From: Porphyromonas gingivalis ATCC 33277
GTDB lineage: Bacteria > Bacteroidota > Bacteroidia > Bacteroidales > Porphyromonadaceae
Assembly: GCF_000010505.1 (NCBI RefSeq)
Contig: NC_010729.1
Span: 62,001 to 126,000 of the forward strand
DNA: 64,000 nucleotides
Reading direction: 5' to 3'
Below are positions 43,575 to 52,441 of this stretch, in pieces (the first letter of the stretch is position 1; each line of letters starts with the position of its first letter). Under the pieces are notes generated by a model that saw nothing but the letters and a program-made list of their open reading frames with translations, was not told the DNA's origin and did no database searches. Both the position numbers and the translations under genes were made by a program.

Positions 43575-44588
43575 ATGTCGAAAAAATCGATCCTTCTGCT
43601 TTGCTGTTCGCTGTGCTTCATTTCTGCTACGAAGGCTGTGACCCCCGTCAGAAATGTGCGCAATACCCAAGTGAACAGCAAAGCAAAGACCGAACGTACA
43701 AAGCCCTCAGACTCTGTACGGTACATTAGCAACATGATTGCAGATCGGCTGGAGTTCCGCAACAAGATTTCTTCCGAAAAAGAGGTAAGAAAAGCCGAAT
43801 ATGAAAATCGGCTGGCGATGGAAGCACTCAATTACCCTGCCATAGATTTATATGGTGAAGATTCTTGGAGCGAGTATGTAAACCCTTTCGTGGGTGCAGG
43901 AACCGATGTCGAAATTCCGAACTCCTATGACATTGATTGCTCTTCGTTCGTGATGCCCGTCGAAGATAAGCAGGTCACCTCTCAATTTGGCTACCGTCGG
44001 CGTTTCGGACGGATGCACTATGGTATTGATCTTTCAGTGAATCGTGGCGATACGATACGAGCAGCCTTTGACGGGAAAGTTCGTGTACGCAGCTATGAAG
44101 CGCGTGGCTATGGCTACTACATAGTTTTGCGCCATCCGAACGGATTGGAGACTGTGTACGGACACATGAGTCGCCAATTGGTAGACGAAAACCAGATCGT
44201 TCGAGCAGGACAACCTATCGGATTAGGAGGCAGTACGGGTCGAAGCACTGGCCCTCATCTTCACTTCGAGACCCGCTTCATGGGTATTCCCATCAATCCG
44301 AACACCATTATCGACTTCGATAACGGAGTGCCGCTCCGAGACATCTACACATTCAAACGAGGGAGTAATTCTCGCTATGCCAAAGCCTCTAAGGCTTCTT
44401 CTCGCTATGCAAAAAAAGGGAAGAAAGACAGACAAGCTTCTTCTCCTATGACCTATAGAATCAAAAAAGGCGATACTTTGGAAACAATAGCCAAAAGGCA
44501 CGGCACTTCTGTTCAGAAACTCTGTGCTACCAATGGCATTGGCAAGAGTAAAATTTTGACTCCGGGCAAAGCCTTGAGGATCAAATAG
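43575..44588 (+). CDS. M23-family peptidase with LysM domain
   Basis: The protein has 337 residues with a signal peptide (ILLLCCSLCFISATKA). The peptidase domain has GRMHYGIDLSVNRGD (the HxxxD zinc site, about residue 147), GLETVYGHM and HLHFE (about 229), the LytM signature. A lysine/serine-rich linker with SSRYAKK repeats joins a C-terminal LysM domain (YRIKKGDTLETIAKRHG). It should cut peptide cross-links or activate an amidase in the periplasm. It lies 9 nt before lysA. Confidence 0.9.
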   Translation: MSKKSILLLCCSLCFISATKAVTPVRNVRNTQVNSKAKTERTKPSDSVRYISNMIADRLEFRNKISSEKEVRKAEYENRLAMEALNYPAIDLYGEDSWSEYVNPFVGAGTDVEIPNSYDIDCSSFVMPVEDKQVTSQFGYRRRFGRMHYGIDLSVNRGDTIRAAFDGKVRVRSYEARGYGYYIVLRHPNGLETVYGHMSRQLVDENQIVRAGQPIGLGGSTGRSTGPHLHFETRFMGIPINPNTIIDFDNGVPLRDIYTFKRGSNSRYAKASKASSRYAKKGKKDRQASSPMTYRIKKGDTLETIAKRHGTSVQKLCATNGIGKSKILTPGKALRIK

Positions 44589-44597
44589 AAGCTTTCA

Positions 44598-45746
44598 ATG
44601 AAAACACCTTTCTATTTTTATGATCTGACACTCTTGGAGAGGACGCTTTCCGCGCTCGCCCGGAGTGCAGGAAGGCACGATGTTGCCATTCACTATGCGC
44701 TCAAGGCGAACAATCATCCTCGTATTTTGCAGACGATTGGTGCTGCCGGCTTCGGGGCGGACTGTGTGAGCGGATGGGAGATAGAAGCGGCTATCGAGGC
44801 AGGCTTTCCCGCTTCCGATATTTTTTTTGCCGGAGTAGGCAAAAGCGATGAAGAGATTTTGCTTGCTTTAGAGGCGCGGATAGGTGCTTTCGTAGTAGAG
44901 AGTGTGCCCGAATTGCTGAACATCGAACGATTGGCCGGATCGAAGAACGACATCGCTCCGATATTGCTTCGGCTCAATCCGGAGGTCGATGCGCATACGC
45001 ACAGCCATATAACGACAGGATTGGCAGAAAACAAATTCGGTCTTTTGCCCGAAGATGCGTTTGCACTGATGCCCCACCTTTTACAGTCCGGATCGCTGGT
45101 ATGGAGAGGATTGCACTTCCATATTGGATCGCAGATACGGTCAGCCAAGGTTTTTGAGGAGCTATGCGAAAAGACCAATCGCATCCTTGCTTCTTTCCGT
45201 ACGGCCGGCTATTCCCCTGACATTATAGATATGGGAGGCGGGCTTGGTATCAATTATGACGAGCCGGAGGCCGAACCGATACCTGATTTTGCCACTTATA
45301 TCGAGCGGTATCGACGGATGATAGAGACCGGTGAGGCTCGGCTGCATATCGAACCCGGGCGTTCGGTGGTGGCACAATGCGGCAGTCTGATTACTCAAGT
45401 GCTGTACATCAAAGAAGGAAAGGCAAAAAAGTTTGCCATAGTGGATGCCGGTATGACCGACCTCGTCCGTCCGGCTTTGTATGAGGCGCATCACCAAATC
45501 CGGTTGGTGCAACCCGGAGAATGGACGATGCGTGCGACTTCTCCCTCAGCGGCTCTGACAGAGAAATACGATGTTGTCGGCCCTATCTGCGAATCCAGCG
45601 ATGTATTCGAGCGTGAATTGCTCATGCCCGAACTCAAACGCGGCGATTATCTGGCTATTCGTTCGGCCGGAGCATATGGAGCCGTGATGGCTTCTTCCTA
45701 TAATATGCGTCCGCTACCGGGAAGTCTTTTCTCAGATGAGCAATAA
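44598..45746 (+). CDS. lysA: Diaminopimelate decarboxylase
   Basis: The enzyme has 382 residues. K36 in YALKANNH binds PLP. GADCVSGWEIEAA, HFHIGSQI, GGGLGINYD and the EPGRSVVAQCG motif are the fold-III decarboxylase signatures. ICESSDVF supplies the catalytic cysteine region. It makes lysine from meso-diaminopimelate and pairs functionally with the nearby lysC. Carboxynorspermidine decarboxylase is a related alternative but fits less well. It overlaps menA by 11 nt. Confidence 0.9.
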   Translation: MKTPFYFYDLTLLERTLSALARSAGRHDVAIHYALKANNHPRILQTIGAAGFGADCVSGWEIEAAIEAGFPASDIFFAGVGKSDEEILLALEARIGAFVVESVPELLNIERLAGSKNDIAPILLRLNPEVDAHTHSHITTGLAENKFGLLPEDAFALMPHLLQSGSLVWRGLHFHIGSQIRSAKVFEELCEKTNRILASFRTAGYSPDIIDMGGGLGINYDEPEAEPIPDFATYIERYRRMIETGEARLHIEPGRSVVAQCGSLITQVLYIKEGKAKKFAIVDAGMTDLVRPALYEAHHQIRLVQPGEWTMRATSPSAALTEKYDVVGPICESSDVFERELLMPELKRGDYLAIRSAGAYGAVMASSYNMRPLPGSLFSDEQ

Positions 45747-46623
45747 CGGATCACCCCCGCGTCTCAAAGCTTGGCTCGCTTTGCCACGGCCTCATACCCT
45801 GCCGGCATCTGTCAGTCCTGTCGTTGTAGCCATTGCTTATGCTATAGCTGACGGCAATTTTCGCTGGCCACAGGCCGCTTTGGCTTTGATCGTAGCGGTG
45901 TCTGCCCAAACGGTCAGCAATATAGCCAACGATTGGTTCGATTATAAGAAGGGTGCGGATACCGATCAGCGTGTAGGCTTTGAAAGTGGGATCTCCAAAG
46001 GTTGGTTGTCGGAGCGACAGGTTCTCGCAGCTCTTTTCTCTTTTCTTTTTCTGCTCGGCCTTAGCGGTTTTCTGCTTTGCGCCATTAGCAACTGGTGGTT
46101 GCTGGTCGTGGGAGTCGTTGTAGCCATTGGAGCTTTGTCGTATAGTGCCGGTCCTTATCCTTTGGCCTATCATGGGTTGGGCGAAATCGCAGTCTTCATT
46201 TTTTTCGGTCTGATCCCTGTCCTCTTCACCTATTACGTTCAGGCCGAAAGTTTCCCCTCCGATCTTTGGCATTTGGGCGCGGCGATGGGATTTGCCGGAG
46301 TCAATATCCTCATCGTGAACAACTATCGGGACTATGAAGAAGACCGCAAGAGTGGCAAGCGTACGATCCTCGTAAAGAAAGGACGCGACCTCGGTCCGAA
46401 ACTCTATCTCGCCTGCGGTCTGCTTTCCATGATGGTGCTTTATCCTTTCTTTTCGGCCGGTGGTTTGCTGCTTCTGCTGCTTTATCTTGCTTTTTTCATG
46501 ACCAATTACCGCCGTCTTCTTCGAGAGGAGGGTACGGCGTTGAACGCGCTTCTTGTCCGTACGGCAAAGGCTCTTTCCCTGCTGGCTTTCGTTGCGATAG
46601 CCATGCTTTTCCTTGCTCGATAA
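45736..46623 (+). CDS. menA: 1,4-dihydroxy-2-naphthoate polyprenyltransferase
   Basis: The protein has 295 residues with 8-9 membrane helices. NIANDWFDYKKGADTD is the first aspartate-rich prenyl-diphosphate motif, and NYRDYEEDRKSGKRT the second. It attaches the isoprenoid tail in menaquinone synthesis at the inner membrane, supplying the quinone used by the NQR complex encoded at 55-61 kb. The start overlaps lysA. Confidence 0.93.
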   Translation: MSNNGSPPRLKAWLALPRPHTLPASVSPVVVAIAYAIADGNFRWPQAALALIVAVSAQTVSNIANDWFDYKKGADTDQRVGFESGISKGWLSERQVLAALFSFLFLLGLSGFLLCAISNWWLLVVGVVVAIGALSYSAGPYPLAYHGLGEIAVFIFFGLIPVLFTYYVQAESFPSDLWHLGAAMGFAGVNILIVNNYRDYEEDRKSGKRTILVKKGRDLGPKLYLACGLLSMMVLYPFFSAGGLLLLLLYLAFFMTNYRRLLREEGTALNALLVRTAKALSLLAFVAIAMLFLAR

Positions 46624-46628
46624 ATAAA

Positions 46629-46683
46629 TCTGCGAAATTTTCGTAGAAAAGGCTTGTATTCTTACGAATAATTCGTAAGTTTG
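46629..46683 (+). promoter_or_regulatory. Promoter with two operator-like palindromes upstream of the BlaI-type gene
   Basis: CTTG (46653-46656), a 19-bp spacer and TAAGTTTG (46676-46683) form a good Bacteroidetes promoter. CTTACGAATAATTCGTAAG (46661-46679), a 19-nt palindrome around one central base, covers the spacer and -7. A second, imperfect one, TCTGCGAAATTTTCGTAGA (46629-46647), is centred 32 bp upstream. Both have CGAA...TTCG half-sites. Confidence 0.75.
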
Positions 46684-46714
46684 CAATGTAACAATACATT
46701 AGCAAAAAAAAAGT

Positions 46715-47095
46715 ATGCCGAAAGAGATCGAACGACTGACTACGATAGAGGAAGATACGATGAATATCATCTGGCAACTGGGGACATGCAACATTCGTCA
46801 GGTACTGGCCGAAGTGCCGGAGCCTAAACCTCCTTACACGACCCTTGCGTCGGTATTCAAAAATCTGGAACGCAAACACTATATCAAACCTTTTCGCGAG
46901 GGAAAAACCTACCATTATCGTATCTGTATCTCCCGCGAAGAGTATGCTACACGAACCATGCACCGCATGGTGGACAACTACTTCACGGGCAGCTATAAGC
47001 ATCTGGTACAGTTTTTTGCCGCCGGTAGCGATATTTCCGTGAAGGATCTGCGCGAAGTGATCGATATGATCGAAAAAGGAGAGGAAAGCGAGTAG
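46715..47095 (+). CDS. BlaI/MecI/CopY-family repressor
   Basis: The 126-residue protein has an N-terminal winged helix (LTTIEEDTMNIIWQLGTCNIRQVL, PPYTTLASVFKNLERKHYIKP) and a helical dimerisation tail. It is the repressor type that pairs with BlaR1-like sensors, and such a gene lies 34 nt downstream. It probably represses its own operon through the palindromes at 46629-46679. The signal is unknown. Confidence 0.92.
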   Translation: MPKEIERLTTIEEDTMNIIWQLGTCNIRQVLAEVPEPKPPYTTLASVFKNLERKHYIKPFREGKTYHYRICISREEYATRTMHRMVDNYFTGSYKHLVQFFAAGSDISVKDLREVIDMIEKGEESE

Positions 47096-47129
47096 GGGAT
47101 TTGATTCATTCAAACTATTAGTACGTACT

Positions 47130-48446
47130 ATGACATACACCCTTGTTTTATATATGGCAGTGGCTTCTATCGGCCTGGCTCTCTTCTGGATATTCGAGAG
47201 GCTGATGATCCATGGCAATACCCACTGTCGTCTTCGTCGTGCCTACTATCTGGGAGGGTTCGTCTCGGTAGTCGTCTTGCCTTTCCTGGGCTATTTCCTT
47301 CCCTCTTGGCCGAGCTTATTTATCCAAAACAGGTCGGTCGGGATGGAGATACTCCGTTCCATCGAGATCGTATTGCCCGAGGCTTTGGTCAGAACGGCGG
47401 GGGCGGATGCTATTCCTGCTGTCTCGCCTCTCCTTCGGGGCCTGTTCTTGGCTTGGTTACTTGGCATAGGCGTACTGCTGATTCGTTTCGGTATTCGCCT
47501 CCGTTCCCTCCTGTGTCTTATTTGCGGTGCCGAACGGGCGGAGATAGAGGGTGTACCCGTTTACTTTGCTCCTCGTGTAAGGATGCCGTTCAGCTTCTGT
47601 GGGCGTATTTATCTTCCGACCGATCTGCGGTCATACCCTTCTGTGAGAAATGTTCTTATCCATGAACAAGAACATACCCGAGCAACGCACTTTGTCGATC
47701 TTTTGATCGCCGAAGTGGCATGCATGCTGTTTTGGTTCAATCCGTTTGCTTGGGCTTTGAAGCGCGATATGCAGCGCAATTTGGAGTTTTTGGCCGATCG
47801 GGCTGTGCTCCTCAGAGGCGTGAGCAGACGCGAATATCAATATGAATTGTTGGGATTTACGCTGGAGGTCGCGGCCGGACCTCTGTGTAGTTCTTACAAT
47901 ATAAACGACTTAAAAGAAAGAATCAGAATGATGAACAAAACGAAATCCAATCGTGCGGCCGGAGCCAAGTATCTTGTCGCACTCCCGTTGGCTGCCCTTA
48001 TGCTTCTGAGCGGTAAATGGCTGTGGGCGGGCAATGCCGTATCCGAAGTCCGGGAAGTAGTAGCAACCGTTGCGAGCGATCCCGCCCCCTTGTCTGATGC
48101 TCCTGACATCTCCCTGCAGCAGGACGAGGATCCTGTGTGTTCCGAGCTAGATACTCCACCATCTTTCCCCGGGGGAATATCCAAGCTGATGCACTTTCTG
48201 AGTAAGAACTTAAAATATCCGGAGCAATCTGCAAAGAACGGCATCGAAGGTAAAGTCGTGGTCTCGTTTGTTGTCGAAAAAGACGGCAGACTGACTAACA
48301 TACAAATAGAAAAAAGCGTAGCACCCGAATTGGACGCAGAAGCCATAAGGGTGATTTCGGCCATGCCGAAGTGGAATCCCGGCAAACAGAAAGGCAAGAC
48401 AGTGCGTACGAGCGTAGCCCAACCAGTCAGATTCCGCCTGAAATAA
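47130..48446 (+). CDS. BlaR1-like M56 peptidase with C-terminal TonB domain
   Basis: The protein has 438 residues. The N-terminal membrane helices (about 1-130) surround an M56 metalloprotease domain with HEQEH (about 177-181) and an NPFAWALKRDMQRNLEFLAD motif. After another membrane helix (about 275-295) the C-terminus is a TonB-like domain: YPEQSAKNGIEGKVVVSFVVEKDG and AIRVISAMPKWNPGKQKGK. It is a Bacteroidetes design where the sensor domain is replaced by TonB. It should cleave the BlaI-type repressor upon a signal. Confidence 0.9.
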   Translation: MTYTLVLYMAVASIGLALFWIFERLMIHGNTHCRLRRAYYLGGFVSVVVLPFLGYFLPSWPSLFIQNRSVGMEILRSIEIVLPEALVRTAGADAIPAVSPLLRGLFLAWLLGIGVLLIRFGIRLRSLLCLICGAERAEIEGVPVYFAPRVRMPFSFCGRIYLPTDLRSYPSVRNVLIHEQEHTRATHFVDLLIAEVACMLFWFNPFAWALKRDMQRNLEFLADRAVLLRGVSRREYQYELLGFTLEVAAGPLCSSYNINDLKERIRMMNKTKSNRAAGAKYLVALPLAALMLLSGKWLWAGNAVSEVREVVATVASDPAPLSDAPDISLQQDEDPVCSELDTPPSFPGGISKLMHFLSKNLKYPEQSAKNGIEGKVVVSFVVEKDGRLTNIQIEKSVAPELDAEAIRVISAMPKWNPGKQKGKTVRTSVAQPVRFRLK

Positions 48447-48486
48447 GCTCTTAGAAACTCTCAGAAAACATAGCTCTATCCAATCG

Positions 48487-48514
48487 TGCCCTAAGCCGAA
48501 TAAGGTTTAGGGCA
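48487..48514 (+). terminator. Terminator after the M56/TonB gene
   Basis: An 11-bp stem (48487-48497 with 48504-48514, one G-T pair) with a 6-nt loop ends 68 nt after the stop codon. It is followed by TTGTTGT. Confidence 0.75.
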
Positions 48515-48669
48515 TTGTTGTGATCGGTCGAATTTTACCACCCTTGCGGAGATAAAAAGACCGATGGCTCCGAGAGTTTTATTTGTGGTGCCAAAAGATT
48601 GTGATCCGTGGTTCTGAAAAACGTGGCGCGGGAAAATTTTGCTTTTGGTTTGAGAAGTGAAATTTTTGC

Positions 48670-48743
48670 GAGCCAAAAGAATAATTTTTTGGCTCGAGTT
48701 TCTCGAAATTCACGAACCATGTTTTGTCCATTTATGGTTCGTG
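48670..48743. repeat. Two adjacent hairpins
   Basis: GAGCCAAAA/TTTTGGCTC (48670-48695) and CACGAACCAT/ATGGTTCGTG (48711-48743) are perfect inverted repeats in the non-coding DNA after the M56/TonB gene. No gene is seen. They may be remnants of a miniature element. Confidence 0.5.
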
Positions 48744-48764
48744 TTTTTGTCGAAGAGGAAGGTG

Positions 48765-49198
48765 CCCGATTCCTTTTTTCGGCGGTTCGAGTTTGTTGGC
48801 ATCGGGATGCGAGTATGCGTATGCCGAATGGTGTGCCGATTAGTAAGGGGGCACAAGTGTCATTCGCACCGGCATAGCTTCGTCCACTCCTGCTATGCCG
48901 GAAATCAAGCCTAATCAAAGGGTTTCTAAGGCTCTATATCTTTTGACGTTGTTAGGCTTCCGTCTCGGATCGTGCTATACGTCCGATGGTTTCTAAGGCT
49001 CTATATCTTTTGACGTTGTTGGCCAGAGTGTACTTTTGCCTAAGAAACAATGATCTCGACTCTGCACAGGATGAGAGTGCTCGCAATGGCTTCTAAAGTA
49101 CTGACTTGCTGCCACTTATAGTTGGCAAACAGTGTAAAAACTTTCTTTCGATAAAGACCTGCGGAATATGGGTGCAAAAGGTCGGAAAAAACTCTGTG
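48765..49198 (+). repeat. Long repeat, copy 1 (interrupted by IS5 at its right end)
   Basis: This matches 54706-55078 with a few base changes. It contains an additional 67-bp segment made by duplication of a 33-bp stretch (48921-48953 and 48988-49020). Within it TTTG (49009-49012) and TACTTTTG (49031-49038), 18 bp apart, resemble a promoter reading rightward. The IS5 element begins at 49199. No coding sequence of any length is convincing here. Confidence 0.8.
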
Positions 49199-50537
49199 GA
49201 GACCTTTGAAAAATAAGGAGATGGAGGGAAGAGGAGTTCTTGGCATAAAAGGAGCGAGTGAAAGGGGTGGCAGTAAGGAGTGAAAGTAGTTGTAAATCCC
49301 CCCTTTGAGGAGCTACTTGTACGAGCTCCTCAAGGGTGGTTATGCCTTATCCTACGGATGAGGACATAATTATCCCCGGGGTTCTGTATAAATTAAAGGC
49401 GATGCTTTCAAGAACGTTTTGAGTATGGGTCTTGGCAAGTCCCCGGTATCGACATCGTCCGCCATGAAACCACCGGCGAATACTGCCAAAGGTGCGTTCG
49501 ATGGTGCTCCGTATCGGACCGATTGCTTTGTTTCGTTGCTTCTCTTCCTCGGTCAATGCCCTGTTGCGTTGTGCCTTGTGCATGATGCCGTCTTGAAGGT
49601 GATGGGTTTGCAGGTAGGAACGATTTTCCCCGCAAGCATATCCTTTGTCCGCCAAGACGGCTGTACCTTGAGGTATGTTTGCACCCTGCAATAGCGGAAT
49701 AAACTCCTTCGTGTCACTGCGGTTCGCTGCAGTCGTTATCACCTTTTGAACAATGCCTTGAACATTGGTCAGACAATGCTTTTTGTATCCGTAGTGATAA
49801 CGCTTTTGTTTGTACACCCAACGGGCTTCTTCATCCGTCCCTTTACGCTGACGGACAACCTGTTTTTGATAATCCTCCTCTGCCTCTTTTTCCTCCTCGC
49901 TCCGATTGTCTTCTCTGTCGTCTGCGACTTCAATCGTAATGGTTCCGTTGGGTTTATGTGGCGTCTCCACAAGGCTTGCATCGACAAGCACCCCTTCCCT
50001 GACCGAAATGTGATGGCGCGAAAGTTGTTTGTTAAACTGCGCCAATAGTTTGTCCATGAGACCCAACTCTGTCAGTGCCGAACGAAATCGACTGATGGTG
50101 CTGTGGTCGGGAGATACCTCTTCCATCTTCAGTCCCAAGAATCGGGAAAAGGTGATTGAATCATTGATGCGCTCCTCCAAAGCACAATCACTGAGGTTGT
50201 ACCATGTCTCCAAAAGCAACATCTTGAATAAGAGAATCACGTCATAAGCCGGGGCGCCGATGGCATTTTGTCGCTTCGTGTATTTCTTGTTGATCAGCGT
50301 CCTGATCGGACGCCAATCGATAAGCCTGTCAACCTGATTGAGGAAGTCGTTTTGTGCTTTGCGATAACGCTTTGAAAGGAGTGCGTCTGCAAATGTTACA
50401 TGCTCATCGGTATTCTTGAATTGGTATGCCATGGGAGGAATATTATGCTGTTTTTACTACTCAAATATACAAAATAACTCCCTATTATACAATGAATTAA
50501 CAGGCAAAATACACACCAATCGCCGTGCAAAGGTCTC
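49199..50537 (-). mobile_element. Complete IS5-family element (IS1126-like)
   Basis: The element has terminal inverted repeats GAGACCTTTGAA and GAGACCTTTGCA (12 bp, one mismatch) and a length of 1,339 bp, close to the 1.34 kb of IS1126. No target duplication is visible: the flanks are TCTGTG and CTCATA. The absence suggests deletion or recombination next to one end. A 13-bp-stem hairpin lies at 49302-49336, downstream of the transposase stop. Confidence 0.88.
49347..50432 (-). CDS. IS5-family transposase
   Basis: This is a full-length transposase of 361 residues. The DUF772-type N-terminus has NAIGAPAYDVILLFKMLLLETWYNLSD, and the DDE domain has LVDASLVE (first D), VLADKGYAC (second D) and the IRSTIERTFGSIRRW region with E. 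It is intact and may be active. The 143-residue copy at 52428 is a truncated paralogue. Confidence 0.93.
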   Translation of the reverse strand: MAYQFKNTDEHVTFADALLSKRYRKAQNDFLNQVDRLIDWRPIRTLINKKYTKRQNAIGAPAYDVILLFKMLLLETWYNLSDCALEERINDSITFSRFLGLKMEEVSPDHSTISRFRSALTELGLMDKLLAQFNKQLSRHHISVREGVLVDASLVETPHKPNGTITIEVADDREDNRSEEEKEAEEDYQKQVVRQRKGTDEEARWVYKQKRYHYGYKKHCLTNVQGIVQKVITTAANRSDTKEFIPLLQGANIPQGTAVLADKGYACGENRSYLQTHHLQDGIMHKAQRNRALTEEEKQRNKAIGPIRSTIERTFGSIRRWFHGGRCRYRGLAKTHTQNVLESIAFNLYRTPGIIMSSSVG

Positions 50538-50729
50538 CTCATAGGTATTATTGGTTGCTACTGTGTGCCGATGGTGGCCGGATGGATTATTGGAGCCGGA
50601 GGCGGTATCGGCTCGTATGGACGCAATGTGAATCAGACGGCACAGCGTGGCACAGGTGCATACACGGGTAGCAAGGCGATGATTGGAGGTGCACAAGTGC
50701 TGTTGCCGGTCATGTCGTTTGATGTCTCA
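50538..50729 (+). pseudogene. C-terminal remnant of a traJ-like gene
   Basis: Translation gives LIGIIGCYCVPMVAGWIIGAGG then GSYGRNVNQTAQRGTGAYTG, clearly similar to the TraJ C-terminal helix here (IGIIGYFTIPTVAGWVIQAGG then NYGKNVNYAAGKGAG). The 5' part was cut by the IS5 element at 50537. It marks the former presence of another conjugative element. The reading frame continues to 50798 but similarity fades after about 50729. Confidence 0.8.
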
Positions 50730-50756
50730 AAGGGGCACTCATTAAAGGGGAGTAAA

Positions 50757-50844
50757 TTTCCACCATTGGAAAAAGAAGTTTCCACTTGTGGAAAATAAAC
50801 TTTCCACTAGTGGAAAATTAGGTTTCTACTTGTGGAAATCTGGC
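50757..50844. repeat. Four tandem 22-bp palindromic repeats
   Basis: Four contiguous 22-bp units start at 50757, 50779, 50801 and 50823. Units 2 and 3 begin with perfect or near-perfect palindromes TTTCCACTTGTGGAAA and TTTCCACTAGTGGAAA; units 1 and 4 are degenerate versions. There are no spacers. The array looks like an iteron or operator cluster. Confidence 0.8.
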
Positions 50845-50916
50845 ATGTGCCAAATAGTCGCCTGACACACAATAAAAAGAATGAACAAAAGTGCCTGCTT
50901 ATTGTGCAGAGTTCCC

Positions 50917-51034
50917 ATTTGGATGTAACGTCTCTGGGCACAAAGACAAACTATCCTTACGGAAGAGGTTGTTCAAAGCCGCTCTGAATATAGACTATCT
51001 CAAAAAGCTACTAAAGATTTGATGCGGTTGCCCT
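50917..51034 (+). pseudogene. ISAs1-family transposase 3' fragment with internal deletion
   Basis: Matches the ISAs1 fragment at 53764-53963 (reverse complement), ending in the same terminal sequence, with about 75 bp lost after GTAAC. It retains the last 30 or so codons (SLRKRLFKAALN-like) and is not functional. Confidence 0.75.
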
Positions 51035-51072
51035 CTTGCTCCCCTACCGAAGTTAATTCAAGCAAAAACATC

Positions 51073-51108
51073 AAAGGCTGCAACCACCCATATCGGCAGC
51101 CGCAGCCT
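51073..51108. terminator. Hairpin before the IS982 element
   Basis: AAGGCTGC pairs with GCAGCCTT around CAACCACCCATATCGGCAGCC. It lies in non-coding DNA between the ISAs1 fragment and IS982 and may be a relic terminator. Confidence 0.4.
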
Positions 51109-51292
51109 TCGTTGTCAGAAATTGAAATTCTTTATTTAACGTCAGTTCGACGTAAGAAAAAGCCAATGGATTTGTTTTCTGATTAGGGTTAAACGCCCAA
51201 AGGACGTGGGCATTATGCTTGAAAAAGTAGCGAATTATTTGTATCTTAGCTGTTGACAATCAATAAGATACGAACAAACAAAACGCTACTTT

Positions 51293-52441
51293 ATGAAGAC
51301 AAATATAGTTGATGTTTTTTGCATCATAGATGATTTCTCCAAGCTTTTTGATGAAGCAATCAAGAAAAAGACTCTCGAAGAGGCAGACAAAAAACGCAGG
51401 AATAGAAAGTTTAAGATGTCGGACAGTGAGGTCATGACCATCCTGATCCTTTTTCATCTGTCAAGATACCGAGATTTGAAAGCTTTTTATCTTCAATACA
51501 TCACCCATTCTTGTCGATCCGAGTTCCCACATCTTGTCTCTTATAATCGCTTTGTGGAGCTGCAAAGCAGGGTAGGTTTCAAGCTGATAGCATTTCTCAA
51601 TATGTGTTGTTTGGGTCAATGTACAGGCATCTCTTTCATCGATTCCACCCCACTGAAGGCTTGTCATATCAAACGAGCTCATGGGCATAGGACAATGAGG
51701 GGATGGGCTCAAAAAGGCAAAAGCACCATGGGTTGGTTTTATGGATTCAAACTACATATTGTTATCAACGACAGGGGTGAAATCATCAACTATCAAATCA
51801 CACCGGGCAATTGTGATGACAGAGAACCTCTGAAAGACGGAACATTCACCAAGAATCTTTTTGGCAAACTCATTGCCGATAGAGGCTACATTTCCCAAAA
51901 CCTTTTTGACCGGCTCTTTGTCGATGACATCCACATGATAACCAAACGCCAGTTCGATCTAAGCGAACATACCATAAAAATAACAAGTAGCTGTAAATCA
52001 TACTCTTTTGTGATTCTCCGGCTGCATAATGATCGGGAAGAAGGGGCGGCTTCTAAGTCATTGGGCTTCAGATGTAGATAAAAAGCCATCTGAAAGCAAT
52101 ATAAGTACCTGAAAAACACTGTGTGGAAAATAAAACACACTAATAACCAATGTGTTGTGCCATTCCTTTATATCGAACTCACGTTAACCAAAATCAAAAA
52201 GAACATGAAGAACTCCCTGATGCATCTATATGACAAAGTTTTATTGAGGAAGAGAGCCCTGATCGAAACGGTCAATGATATGCTCAAAAATGTCTGTCAG
52301 ATAGAGCACACGAGACATCGCAGTGTCAACAATTTTGTCACCAACCTGATCTCCGGTATCATCGCTTACAACATCCTGCCTAAAAAGCCTGAACTCAATA
52401 TTGAAATCATCAGAAACCCTAACTTTCCTATTTCCGCTTAG
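51293..52441 (+). pseudogene. IS982-family transposase disrupted by MITE insertion
   Basis: The N-terminal 218 codons (51293-51945) read as an IS982 transposase, with FIDSTPLKACHIKRAHGHRT and KLIADRGYIS carrying two of the DDE aspartates. The C-terminus (52192-52441; LRKRALIETVNDMLKNV, with the glutamate) continues after the MITE. Insert plus duplicated target is 246 bp, a multiple of three, but the MITE contributes a stop at 52079-52081. The restored protein would be 300 residues, the usual length. Confidence 0.88.
51946..52184 (+). mobile_element. 239-bp MITE (MITE239-type), copy A
   Basis: Exactly 239 bp, bounded by ACGCCAGTTCGAT and ATCGAACTCACGT, whose ends resemble the IS982 termini. 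It is flanked by the 7-bp target duplication TAACCAA (51939-51945 and 52185-52191). No coding capacity. An IS982 transposase probably mobilises it in trans. Confidence 0.92.

Noticed and set aside
41061-43575. Lysine riboswitch near lysC or lysA
   Set aside because: The regions upstream of both genes are coding or too short, and no aptamer-like structure was evident.
45751-46686. Minus-strand open frame of 311 codons
   Set aside because: Antisense shadow of menA, whose two aspartate-rich motifs are intact.
49193-50543. Target duplication flanking the complete IS5 element
   Set aside because: The flanks TCTGTG and CTCATA share no direct repeat of 3-5 bp at matching positions.
50757-50844. 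Possible CRISPR array
   Set aside because: The repeats are contiguous 22-bp units without spacers, and no cas gene is in the window.
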